A stretch of DNA of 64,000 nt. It comes from Pseudisothecium myosuroides. Taxonomy: Eukaryota; Streptophyta; Bryopsida; Hypnales; Lembophyllaceae. Location of the stretch: NCBI GenBank assembly GCA_951799445.1, contig OX637295.1, forward strand, positions 5,394,001 through 5,458,000, in the 5' to 3' direction. Below, piece after piece: positions 23,603 to 35,018 of the stretch; position 1 is the first letter of the stretch, and each line of letters begins with the position of its first letter. Under the pieces are notes generated by a model. The model searched no databases, was not told the DNA's origin, and saw only the letters and a list, made by a program, of their open reading frames with translations. The position numbers and the translations under genes were made by a program.

Positions 23603-26600
23603 TCATCTGCGCACCACGTAGTGGCTTCTTTGGTAACAGTCGCCTTGGTGAAGAAACATGCCCCCGCATTGTGGACAAAGTGTATTCGTGCGCCTTGAAC
23701 TTCTGCAAAATTGGCACTTCCTATGCTGCGTACTCTTGACAAGACCATGAACTCCGGGAACTGCTAATTTGAACTGGGACACGGCGCCCCGTTGCATACT
23801 CCAAGGCCTACTGAGTTTGTCGGCCAACTGTAACTGAAAATGCAGATGCGACTGCGGATCCTTCCCGAGCACCTCCGTAGCCACATTATTCAGAATGTAA
23901 GAATTTACAACTGACGCATCCAACAGGAAAAAAAAGATTTTGTGCCACCACTTATGGCTTCTTGTTTGACAAGAGTAACTCCCTCGCAAGTGGTCGGCTA
24001 CATCGACGCCATGCATGAAATTGGAATACGCTTTATGGACAGGAGAGGTATCTAAGTCCGTAGCCACACCGTTTATGCGCCTCGGCACAGTGGGCCACAC
24101 CTCTTCAGCACCGGGAATGGGTGGATAAAACGTGGACAACATGAGAACGGCTTTCTGGTCCACAAAAGCAACGCAAGCAATGTCCTGACCATCGTGTATT
24201 CTCCAAAACAATGACCCTTGCGGCTCCTTGGACAAACTCTTCGTATCCAGCAGTGCTTTGGGCAAGCCTAAGCGGTTCCTTCTAATTGTACCGACGCCAT
24301 ACGTTCCAAGCTCTCGAAGTGCCACGAGAAGTTGAACCGAAGTGAAGTAGTTGTCGATACATACTACGTGAGACAAGCCATACAGACCGTGCATAAGTTG
24401 CATCACCACTTCATTTCCTGTTTTTGCGTCACCTCGGCTTCCTCCAGCCACCCTTTCTCTGAAGACGGAGCCCGTATATATTTGAAAATCATAGACGTAC
24501 TTGTCCCGCGCATCGGCCAAACACCAAACCTTCACTCCCCACCGTGTTGGTTTCCGAGGAAGATACTGCCTAACAAGGTAATATTTTTCCTTGTACGCGA
24601 TCATTGATTCGTCTACAGTAACCTCCGCATTCAAGTTCCAGTTCAATTTGAACTTCTCTTGTAACTCGGTGACCAACCACCTCATCTTCTGCAGCTTGTC
24701 GAATTCGTCGTCTTCTCCCGGAATAGGTGGCAAGCTGTCGTCTGCAACGTGGAGGCATCTTGTAATATCCTCATATCGATGGCTTGTCATGATGCTTGCA
24801 ATACTCGGGCAATAAAGAAATTCGTTTGCCCAGCACCAGTAACTACGATGATTTCGAAGACGCTTGATGCCCATCAGCATATTCACCGCCATGAAGGCCT
24901 TCAATTTGGGTGTATCAAGGCGCCAACAGTTGGAGCCACCGAGAGGGAAGTGAGTACGTGGATGAAGTTCACTTGCGTACCGATTCATGTGAGTGCATAT
25001 TCTCCGCAGAGTCCTCTCGCTTCAAAAGCGTCCAAATAATGCACTCTTAAAGGGCATCCGCAGCATGGGGAATGTGGGACTGAGAGTAGAACCACTGAAA
25101 ACAGGACGTGGCTGAGGAAACGACGCGGCTTGCATTGTCCAAGTGTGCTTAGCATATGTGGCCAGGAAAGCCAGACGCGCTGCTGCTGCTGACAAACGAC
25201 GCGGCTGTCCATCGCCCCTCCCTGCCATTGCTGGATTATTGACATTCGAGTCCTCGGTTTGACGTGGACCAGAGTAACTGGTAGTTGGAACTGCTGTTGC
25301 TGTACCACTACTGCCAGCACCCTGTTGGCCACGATTGACGCGCTAGTTTCTTGCAGAATCCGGATGCAACGGTTTCGGTGGGCTAACTCCACGATTTGAC
25401 CCCGCTGGCATTGGCAGCCCGTCCTGCAGCGCTGCATGAGCATGATTGTCGATAGGTGGAGCTTGGCAGGGAGCGCCAATGCAACCTGAAGGCGCCAATG
25501 TCATAGGCATTTTAAAATCTTGCGAATTAGCTGGCGCTCCTACGGCTATCAGACTGCGCAGCAAGCCCAGCTCAGCTGCCGGATTCCTGTGGACAACAGA
25601 TTGTTCTGCTGTTGTATTGGTTCCTCTTCCGACCTCCATGGCTGCCTGTGTACCACTTCGAGGAGCTGTTGGTGCAGTCAGCGTTTTAGGCAACTAGTGG
25701 ATGGGTACAACGGGCACTTCTTGTTTGAACGCTGGCATCGCTGAAGACTGTCGTGGAGCAGCCAAAGTCGATCCACATCGTGGAACTGTATCCACCGTTT
25801 CTTCAGCTCGAACACAAACAAGGGCATGGCGACTTAGATCCGTTGATGCGACCTCTCTTGTGGTTGTTGTCATAGTTCCTTCATCGTACCGAACGGTGCT
25901 GTTGTGGACGCAGTTCTCAAAGTTGTAGTATGACATCCACGACTCATCGTCTTCATGTGGCGCACTGTTGTCCGTAGCAATCGATGGTAGCGCCAACGTG
26001 TTCTCGAACTCACCAACAGAGTTTTGTGTGTTGTTGTCAAAGTCTTGGGAGGAGTCACGACCACCCGACAGAATGAGGTGAGAGTCTTCCCCTTGCGCTA
26101 CTAAATTGTCTCCAGAGTTGTACTGGTTCAGTAGTAGAATGCGCTCAACGTAGCCGCATGGCAAGTGAACTTCTCTTCCGTCGTCCAAACGCACTACGTA
26201 CATGAGTTCTTGTCTCTGACTTGGTATGTAGAAGTAGATCGCTAGGCCGAGCACCCACTGTTGTTGTCCTTCCGTGCCGTCACGGTCTGCTGGTGTCGTT
26301 ACAACTTCTACGGGCAAATGAACTAGTATTGGGTTCAAAGCAGATGGGTAGAAGTCATCCGCGTCGGCCGGTACAATAGTCCAACGCGATCCACGCCAGG
26401 GCAAGACGTTGGTGCCGTTCGACATTGCATTTGAATGAGGCTCCTCGCAAAGGAGTCCCTTCCCTTTTGCAGATGTGCTCACTGGAGCTTGCATGCACTG
26501 AGGAGGTGAGTGCACTTCCAGCATTTGCCTTTTACGTCGTCTTTCCTCCTCGTCTGCATGGACGGCAACGTCATTTTTTCTTTTGAAACATGCATCACTG

Positions 26601-26710
26601 ATGTCCTCTAAGCCTGGTGCACTGTTGTTTCCTTCTACAGATCGACTATATTGCTGAGTTCGATGCGGAGACTGCGCATGTTCTGGAAGACGGCTGCCCT
26701 TGCGAGTCAT
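23603..26710 (-). pseudogene. piggyBac-type transposase with three in-frame stops
   Basis: DNA transposase of the piggyBac family (DDE_Tnp_1_7) for cut-and-paste movement at TTAA. One frame runs from the ATG at 26710 to the stop at 23603 (1036 codons), broken only by TAG at 25694-25696, TAG at 25343-25345 and TGA at 25022-25024; there is no frameshift. The last segment (24988-23603, 461 residues) is uninterrupted. It starts near the conserved NRYA and holds the catalytic acids in VDESM (Asp126 of this segment), IDNYFTS (Asp212) and HGVDVADH (Asp329 and 332). A C-terminal cysteine-rich finger (CQFC..CPQC) follows. The upstream part is a long, low-complexity, Gln/Ser/Thr-rich N-terminus. Its segment around WVLGLAIYFYIPSQRQELMY could be a small beta-barrel, which is uncertain. 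Unless stops are read through or spliced out, it is inactive as a full protein. Confidence 0.85.
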
Positions 26711-28573
26711 GGCGCTCAGTTGCTGTTGCAGGAGAACGGGAGCGACTTGACGAGCAGGCGGAAGGGAAATCCAAGTTCACGCTCTGGAGACGTAGTGGCG
26801 GCACACGCACTTAGGAGGTGGAACGTCCGGCCACAACAAAACACGGAGGGCGTGGTTGACGTCTTCACTGAAACCTTCAGGATGTCCTTCAGATATTCAT
26901 TCCCTCCAATCCAAAATGCAAGCACAGTGATGTCTGAACAGGTACCGCAATCCGCGAGGCAAGTCTTTCTTCTTCACCCCTCTTTTGACAGCAGTACGTA
27001 GGAGATGTCGCTTGTCCAGAAGTCCCACGATTTGTCGAGTTTGTGATGGACTGGTACATATGGAAGACGCCCACTGGCGAACAGTGTCGCGAACGAAGGG
27101 CAATTGCAACTGCTGTTGTTCACACATCGATCGTGAAATGCCCATGAAAATAAAAAGTCATTTCTGTTAGTGTATGTACAGCGTCTGCCTATGAACACTC
27201 TGTGACTACGAATTTTTAAAAAACGATGGAACTACGACATATTCAGAGCAGTTATCGTAGCTACGTCGTGAGAAGCTGTGCAGGTCGATTTTGTTGAGAG
27301 TATTGACTAATAAGAATGGAGTTCGCAGATGATGTTGCTATAGCTAAAAAGTCATGACAATTCTATATGTGTCAATGTCAGTGATGCACTATTGCTATAT
27401 GATCGCAGTTAATCAAGTAGTAAATAGTGAACAATGAGAAAGAGCATCAAAGTGGTTCACAAGCAGAGGCTATTCAAACTATCATGCTCACTTGTCGTGC
27501 TACTTCTATTTTACAGAAACTGATGGCCACAGATATGTACTGGTATGACTAATTCTTGCAGGAACAGACTCACAGGACGAAGTTGGAATGCACAGGGAAG
27601 AAGGAAGTGGAGAAATTGGTAAGTTAGTGAGAAGCAGTGGTTGGTAAGAAGTGAAATCGTCACAGGCACAAGCTAAGAAAATGTTACGTAAGTTTGTGAG
27701 CAGGAGGTTCGAAGTGGTGTAAGTTGTTACATTTTATGCACAAGGAAAGAGTAATGTGCAAGGAGTCTTACTTGGAGATCAGGAATGCATGAGACGTTGA
27801 TTTCCCTGTTTTCTCATAAAAAAACTATTGTGCACGAAGAGTGGCATGCAAGGAGAACAGAAAGTACTGTTGCATATACGTTCTCATTGTTAGAGAGTTT
27901 GTAAATGCTTGGAAGACTAGTAGGATTCAACATCATTCATTGCGTAGAGCGGCTGGACAGTGCAAAGTTCTTAGTCCTCTACTTCGTAGGCGTAGGTTTT
28001 TTTCAATGTCTGCAATCCGTCTAGGACCTTCTTTAGATAGCAGTACAAAAAAATTTACATTTTTTAGGTGCTTGCATTGAAGGAGCACAAAGATTTATAT
28101 TTCTTTGGTGTCTACATTGAATCATGAGCCACCTTGCTAGTATTTTCAGAATTGTAAAACGATATGTAGTTATGGAGGTGTGACAAGTGTTACAAGGCTC
28201 AACAAAACACCGGCGATAAGAGTTCAAGGAATGCACAAGCACAATTTTATATAATTTCAGTGCAAGGCGTTGAATAAAATACTCGTGCGCAATAAATGTT
28301 GCTGACATTGGCAAGCTGTACAGTGAAGGTGAACTCGGGAAGGGGATAAAAAAAAAATAACCACTGAATTTTCATTCATCTCAGTTGCGGGCACAGTACG
28401 AATTTTGCGTTTCCAAAGACCTCCGTGCCTTGTGATTTATAGAAAAACATTGGCGGTGCTCTTAGCATTCTACATATACTGTTCACTACTCAACAGCACA
28501 GTCTTAGCATAGAAAAAAAATTGGATGAAAATCTGTCGTTATTAAAAAATTACAGAAGTTCTTGTCTGTGCGT

Positions 28574-28610
28574 CGTCCAGAAAATGGACGGCGGTGCGTT
28601 TAGGGGTTAA
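28574..28610 (-). repeat. Right end of the piggyBac-type element with hairpin
   Basis: CGTCCA (28574-28579) pairs with TGGACG (28585-28590) around GAAAA. Then come 16 bases including GTTTAGGGG and the terminal TTAA (28607-28610). The same arrangement of a hairpin next to TTAGGGG-TTAA occurs at ends of the type A MITEs in the hAT element. Confidence 0.65.
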
Positions 28611-30055
28611 AACATACACTGGCACATTTTGTACGCTTGACTTTTTTCACTTTGCGTTTCAGACATTTTTTAAAAGTCGCAATCCAATCCACTTTTTTTT
28701 TAAAGGAATTTTCACAAAAATCTAGAAAATTTAGCACTACGGTTCGGACCTTCACATAGAAATTAGAGAGGAGTTGCTTTAAGACTTGTTTTGGCTTTTT
28801 CAAGCGAATGAGGTGATGTAGGTGCCGAAACCGGCTCCAAGAGATTGGAAGTATATATTTTTCTAAAAACATATAGATTATGACGCAAAGTAGGAAGCTT
28901 GAGATTTTATAAAAGTTTAATATAATATAAAGCGATAAACTTTGTTCAAAAAAACAAATTGTCATTTAGTCAAAACAAACTTCATTGCATAAAGTAGTTT
29001 AAAGATTAATCAAATAAATCTTTTTTTATACCAATTTTCTTCAGTAAATACTCCCCTTGACCTAAAAATCAGATCTCTTTTCAATAATAGTCTTTACTAA
29101 AAAAAAATTCATCTTGAAAATGTGGTGTTTAATTGCTCCATTTAGATAAACGTTCAACAATTTCTTCAATTGATGAAATAGTGAAGTTTTTTGGGAAAGA
29201 GTTGATCCTAATAGGTTTCCTTTCTTTAAAACTCTGGTACAATGATGGAAACTATTTGCCCTAAAACAAAAAACATCTGTATGCCTTGGTGTAAAAGCCA
29301 TATTCAATTGCGGCAATGTAAACATAGATACTCTTCATCATCTTTTACACGATTTGTAGAAAAAAATAAAAATTACAAAAATTGATAAAAACAACTATAT
29401 AATATCATAAAATGGAATTTAAAAAACAAACAACTAACCTTCTTCTAATTATAAAATAAATCCGAGATCATAATCATCTTGATCAAGATAAAGTCGATAA
29501 TTATAATCCCTTATTATAACAAATGACGTGAAGGCTGATTTCTCAATTGATGCTTTACCAGTACCAAACTTTCCACATTTACAATATATTTCAAATATTC
29601 AAAAACTCAAGGATAACATAACTCATAATTCTAAACTATCCACTACAAAAGTAGCTAACTTCTCTGCAATTTTATACACATCAATAATATTATGTTTGTA
29701 CATGCAAAATTGATATATAATAATGTTGAGAACTTTAAAAATATTTTTTAACAAATCTAATATGACATTAGAAACATTGAACAATCAATAATGAATCAAT
29801 ATGACATTATAAAATGTGATTTAAAAATATATTAAATCATTTATCATTCAGTGTCACTTATTGTTTAACGCATGCTATATAGCATATGCATTTATATTCA
29901 AACTTTCAATTTTCCTTAACCTATTGACATGATCATTATTCACTTCCAAATATAATGGAACTTTTGTGAGCAAAGTCAAATCACTTTTAAAGAATATATT
30001 ATTTTCCAAACTCTCAATAAAAAAATTTGATGGGGAATCTTCACGGATAATAAAA
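28611..30055. other. Gene-free AT-rich DNA
   Basis: Only short chance frames (for example 28600-28965 minus, 29062-29325 minus). No repeats or motifs that I can support. Confidence 0.4.
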
Positions 30056-30507
30056 GGGTGAATGCATGGTTGAGTGGCTCATTTTTGGCAAAAGTCCAAG
30101 TCCAAAAAGTCCTTTCTTATGAGTAAAATGTTTGGGAGTGAAATGCTTGGGAGTGAATTCTACAAGAAACAAATTCTAGACAAATTCAAAAATTACTTAG
30201 CTTTTTGAGTGCCCCTAGACCTTGAAAATCATTATACTTTAGAAAAAATTATTTTTGAAAAAAAAAATATTGGCTATAAGAAAAGGACTTCATAAAATTT
30301 AGTGTTTGAACAGTCATTAAAAAGTCCTTTACCAACATTCAATACATATCTATACAACAAGATTATAATTTCTTAAAAATTTATTCAAACATCCACTAGA
30401 ATCATAGTCCTTCATATGAATTTAAGTACCTAAACCATCTTTAAAAAGTCCTTGAAAAATGTGCTGACAGCAAATTTGTCACACCCATCTTTTTTTAAAA
30501 GTCCCCT

Positions 30508-32300
30508 CACTACTAGAAGAATTCAGTCCAAATGAAGACAAAATCAACTAGAATGTGTTGGTTTCTCCTGTTGGTTAGGAACTCTTGGTTCGGACCGGCT
30601 ATCAACACATTTCTGTTGATTTTGTCTTGGTCAAATCTGAAATTTAAAAAAAAAAAAAGAAACTAACTTTTTTTGGATTGCTCCTATCTGCCATGTGGAT
30701 TGCCCCTACCCGCCACGTGGACTACTCTCTATTCGCCACGTGGACTGCCCCTACCTGCCCATGGCATGGTTCAAACCCAAGACTTCATGCTTGGAGCCCA
30801 TAGACTCTAGCCATTGCACCAAGGATGGAGTCATCTGATGTAAGTAGGAAAGTGAGTTTTATTTATTGGTTTTCTAGTCATTTTTCACAAAATCAGCAGA
30901 CTTTGAAGGCCCGTATCTCCTTCATTTTAGATCCGTTTTCCATGAAACTTGTTGGAAATGGTTCATATTGAAGTCTACTTTTAGTGATAAAATTTTCAAT
31001 TTTTCCTAAATTTTTTTGAAATTCTGACAAGCATTTTTCTAAAATTAGTTTTACTTTATTCTTTTCATTTTCATTTTGCAAATTCAGCAGACTTTGGAGG
31101 CTCATATTTCCTTCATAGAGAGTCCGTTTTCCATAAAACTTGTTGGAAATGATTGATATTGAAGTCTAATTTCAGTGGTAAAATTTTCAATTTGATATAA
31201 CTTGTTCTGAAAACATGACAAGCATTTTTATAAAGGTAGTTCAGCCAAATTTTAGAATTAAATAGTTGAATTGTTGAATAGTTCAAGTTTAGGATTTTGA
31301 ATAGTATAGAACTTACATTTGGTATAGTTTAACACTCAAAACTCAAATTCTAATCCCTAATTTACTATTGTCATCTTGAGGGACTAAATGAATTTCAAGC
31401 ATGTTCCTATCACCTCAATTTTTAATGAAATTTTGTTGTAAAATAGAATATATTATTATCTTTCTATGAGTTTAATTTTTATTTCAATTATTATGGTTCA
31501 AAATATATGTGAAGCTTTGATTCATTCTATTTAGATTTGTGATGAAGAAGTTGTGAAGAATCTTAATTTCCGGGCAATGTAAGCATCTTCGTGACATCTT
31601 TTGAACCAACAAAGTATAATTTTTATATTAAATTCTAAAATATATGTTAGAAATTCAATTCAATTATAAGTTTGAATTCTAATCAAATTACATCCTAAAG
31701 AAAATTGAATGAAAATTGCATTAGAATTTGAATTGATCAAAGTTGAACCGAAGTCAAAATTTTCATCAAGTTATTTGAATCACAATTTGATTTACAATTG
31801 AAATTGATTAAAATTTTGATTAAATTTTAAGTTTGAATTGTTATTAAAGAATATCATTAGAATTTAAGATAAATTCAAAATCAAATTTGATTCATTAAAA
31901 ATTTGATTAAAATTTAATTTTATATTCAAATTTTGTATAAGATTCCAAATGATTTTGAAAGATTCTAAAAGATTTTTAAAATTTTCAAAAGATTTCAATA
32001 GAATTTTAAAAGATTTTCAAAAGTGTCTAATAGATTTCAATAGATTTTCAAAAGATTCTAATAAATTCTAATATTTTTTCAAAAGATTCTAGTAGATTCG
32101 TAAGAGATTCAAAAAGATTCCAAAAAGATTCCAAAAGATTCCTTGAAATTTAACAGAATCGTGTTGGTTTACATTGAACCAACAAAAAACATGTTGATGC
32201 GGTCCAAAAAAACACATTTGATGAGGAATAATCATTTTTATGTTCATTCCAACAGAAATGTGTTGATTTTGTCTTGGTTTTGACTGCCTCTCTAGTAGTG
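30508..32300. mobile_element. Non-autonomous CACTA element, 1793 bp
   Basis: The termini CACTACTAGA and TCTAGTAGTG are inverted repeats of CACTA (En/Spm) type. The 3-bp target duplication CCT lies at 30505-30507 and 32301-32303. A subterminal motif, CAACACATTTCTGTTGATTTTG or parts of it, occurs at both ends and in inverted form at 30598-30635. Inside are three GCCACGTGGA-type units at 30680-30760, a tandem duplication at 30885-31255, and an AAAGATT-rich tract at 31920-32150. No transposase frame remains. Confidence 0.85.
30885..31255 (+). repeat. Tandem duplication, about 186-bp unit
   Basis: Two copies of a block reading TCAGCAGACTTTG..GG, CGTTTTCCAT.AAACTTGTTGGAAATG, ATATTGAAGTCTA and AAAATTTTCAATTT, at about 30892-31020 and 31084-31195. 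They lie inside the CACTA element. Confidence 0.7.
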
Positions 32301-33054
32301 CCTAAACTTTCATGAAATGCTTTAATAAATAATGAACAATATAGATGTATTTAAAATGGTGCTCTAGTCTCCCAAATGAATTTTTTTTTTAATGTTTAAT
32401 TTTTTCAATGTACCTTTTAGGCATTTGAAAATTGGTTGTATGCAGTTTTTGACATTGTGACATAATTTTGAGTCCGTTAACCATGCATTTACCCAAAAGA
32501 GCGTACCAACTGTGAGCACTAGGTTTCATCATTCGTACTCATTTATATTTTAGGGTTTAGGCATCTTAAAGAAAAATTCAAAGGTAAAATTAGGTGTTTT
32601 TAGGTACTTTAGTGTTAGAGAGTTGGTAGTTTTAAGGGTTAATAATGACTCTTGAATCAAATATATGTAAATTTTGTAAAAAATGTGACTTAGAAATAGG
32701 TTAAGGGGATGAAAGATCTTGGCTAAAAACTTTACGGGAGAAAAACAAGTCAAAGTCTAAAAAGTTCTCTTACATGTATGAATTGTTAGAGATGTAAGAA
32801 GTGTGCAAAGAATTAGAGGTAGTTGAACCTTATGTAAAAGGTGTAAAAGTGGATAGAAGCAAAAAAGTAGAGAAATAAAATGGTTAAAGTCAAAAGCTTT
32901 ATAGGTGTAAGGTGTAACAAGTAGATGGACTTTATATAAAATATAAGACATGTGGGAAAATGTCAGACACGTATGAAATATGTAGGTTATAAAAAGCAAG
33001 AAGGTAAAAATTAATATCAAAGTCCAAAAAGTAAGAGTTGAAATCAAAGGTGAA

Positions 33055-33062
33055 GAAGATAC
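33055..33062. other. Left target-site duplication of the giant hAT element
   Basis: GAAGATAC immediately precedes the terminal CTGGGTTGTCA. The identical octamer follows the right end at 60748-60755. Eight bases is the target length of the hAT superfamily. Confidence 0.93.
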
Positions 33063-33420
33063 CTGGGTTGTCAAAACTGAACGTCCGGGACCAAATCACG
33101 TCCAAAATCCGGACGTTTGGACGGTCGGACGTCGGGACGCAGCGTCCGATCGGACGGGGTGGGTAAAACTGCCGTAAAAAAAAATTACCTCAGGTAATTC
33201 GGACGCCGCGGTCGGCGGTCGGCGGTCGTCTTGACGACCGCATCGGTCGGCTTTCCGCTGTCGGTCTGACGACCGCGTCGGTCAGCGGACGCCGGTCGGT
33301 CGGCTTTCCGCTGTCGGTGAGCTGACCGCGTCGGTCGGCTGCCAGTGTCGGTATTCGGGGTCGGCGTTGAGTCGGTCGGGGCGGTCGGCCGGAGGGGTTC
33401 AGGATTTCAGGCTGTCACTT
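33063..33420 (+). promoter_or_regulatory. Left subterminal region, GGACG and GGTCGG repeats
   Basis: After the terminal repeat come clustered GGACG motifs (33083-33165, including GGACGCAGCGTCC). A GGTCGG-rich block follows at 33205-33410, with CGGTCGGCTTTCCGCTGTCGG twice. It is related to the array upstream of the transposase gene (38690-38850). Likely transposase-binding sites, by analogy with other hAT elements. Confidence 0.7.
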
Positions 33421-33442
33421 TAACAGGGACGGAAAAATTTTT

Positions 33443-33670
33443 AGAACATACATGGTACATCAGCTATTGGCCTATTGCAATTGCAGCCACTTGCGGAGTT
33501 ATTTCATTATTGATGTTCAAGAGGTCATGGGTTCGAAACTTACTTTGTACCTTGTTCTTCATTTTCAATATCCAGCGCTTATAAATAGTTACAGATTTCT
33601 ATTCTACTTCAAGTTGAAATGGGGTACTATAGAGGTATAAGCGCTTTTAGTCAGGCCTCATTGTTTTTTG
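33443..33670 (+). repeat. tRNA-like (SINE-like) repeat, copy 1
   Basis: About 228 bp matching 38904-39130. It contains a pol III B-box-like GGGTTCGAAACT near 33529. It shares ATTGCAATTG.., GGCGCTTATAAATAGTT-type and TTCAAGTTGAAATGGGGTA phrases with copy 2. A clear A-box is not seen, so the SINE assignment is tentative. Homology continues to about 33815. Confidence 0.5.
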
Positions 33671-33817
33671 ACTCATTTTTTCATCTTAATTCAAATATGC
33701 CGAAGTCTTTTTGGGAACTTTTAGGAATTTTGATCTACATCGAATAGAAATCCAACATTTTCGTAGGTCACATTCATTCTTTTTGAATTTTAGCTGTATA
33801 AATTTAATTTACACATA

Positions 33818-34753
33818 TTAACCCCTAAAGTTTCAAGGCCATTTTTTGGCCAAAAAGCACTCAAAACTGCCATTTTTAGGTTTAAGGGTAAAAAAAATTG
33901 AAAATTATTTTTTTTATCACATAACCATAGGATCTTATACTTTACTAGTATGGCAATGCGTGGAAAATATTTCAAAATTTTTGACCACACTAATTGCAAG
34001 ATATCTGCGTTTAAAGTGAAAAAAACAAGTTTTTCAGCACATTGTGGGACGAGATTTTTTGACTTTGAACATTTTTAACTTGAAATTTCTGCACTACAGA
34101 GTTTTGAGCTTGAAATCTATATATTTTATAATTGAGTTGAGAGTCTAGCAAAAAAAATCAAATCAAAAAAACTTAATTTTCATTACTAAAAAAATTGTTA
34201 AGTAGAAATAGGTACGAGATAGAAGGAAAATCTAAAATATTAATATCTTTTACATAGAATTGAAATGAACTAATCCCAACGGTGAGATTGTTCTAGCAAA
34301 AACACTAAATCACGCGGAATTTTTTTTTTTTTTAAATTATAAACATTGCATTCAAAAATGAATCCTACAAGTGTTTTTTTCAGAAAGATCAGAAGATGCT
34401 CTAAGTGCCCGAAAAAATAGATTGTCCATAACTTTCTCATAACAAATCCAAATGGAATGAATCAAAGCTTTAGGGATAGAAAAAAATATAATCTATGGGA
34501 AAAAAATTTAAAATAAAATAAAATGAAATTTGCAACATTTTTTTTGCTGCCCCCTCTCCCTTGTTTTGAGCTTATTTGGGCGTAACTTTTGTTCCCGGGC
34601 ACCAATTGAAAAAAAAATTATATTCCCATGAAGCTTATCAGTTTTCCTATCTTCAAAAAAAGTTTCAAAAAATGAGGACAAAAATTTAGCCTGTAGGTAC
34701 CTGCCCAAAATCCCAAATGTCCGCCAAACGGACAATGGTCCTTTAGGGGTTAA
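33818..34753. mobile_element. Type A TTAA MITE, intact copy (936 bp)
   Basis: Begins TTAACCCCTAAAG and ends CTTTAGGGGTTAA: terminal inverted repeats flanked by TTAA, the piggyBac target. A hairpin, TGTCCG/CGGACA, lies at 34718-34734, 15 bases from the right TTAA. No coding capacity. It shares the TTAACCCCTAAA terminus with the right end of the piggyBac-type element at 28610. Confidence 0.78.
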
Positions 34754-35018
34754 ACTAGGACAACTATGAAGGTGAAACTCTTCACTACATACAATTCTTG
34801 CAATATATTATGCTTCATTGAAGAAAGAAAACATACAATCAAACTTTATTGAATTATAATCCAATAGTTTGAATATCAAACCATCTTAGTGGTGTTTTGT
34901 ACATCACTAAGCAAAGTAGACAACTAGTACCACAATATAATGTTCTACCAACCAATTACCATTACGTGCTCTATGTATGAGCATCAAAACATCTAAGCGA
35001 TTCAAGGCCTTTCAATCT

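Larger units (their letters stand above)
15132..28610 (-). mobile_element. Probable large piggyBac-type element with a nested LTR
   Basis: The right end is clear: ..GTTTAGGGG-TTAA at 28601-28610, next to a hairpin at 28574-28590. The proposed left end is TTAACCCTTTAGCGGCGGG at 15132. Both read TTAACCC inward, as in piggyBac elements, which duplicate TTAA. The transposase pseudogene (23603-26710) reads leftward inside. Removing the LTR-like insertion at 17823-22096 leaves about 9.2 kb, long for the superfamily. The left end is less certain than the right because the two termini match only over the first bases. Stretches 15136-17822, 22097-23602 and 26711-28570 hold no recognised genes; their open frames (such as 15260-15706, 16097-16414, 22055-22447) match nothing I know. 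Confidence 0.5.
30056..32494. mobile_element. MITE interrupted by a CACTA element
   Basis: The left end GGGTGAATGCATGGTTGAG (30056 onward) and the reverse complement of the right end, GGGTAAATGCATGGTTAAC (ending 32494), form imperfect terminal inverted repeats. Without the CACTA insertion (30508-32300) the element is about 650 bp. No target duplication is clear and no transposase is encoded. Confidence 0.5.

Noticed and set aside
24985..25479. 164-codon minus-strand frame upstream of the piggyBac core
   Set aside because: Out of register with the transposase. The in-register frame runs through the same region with stops only at 25343 and 25022.
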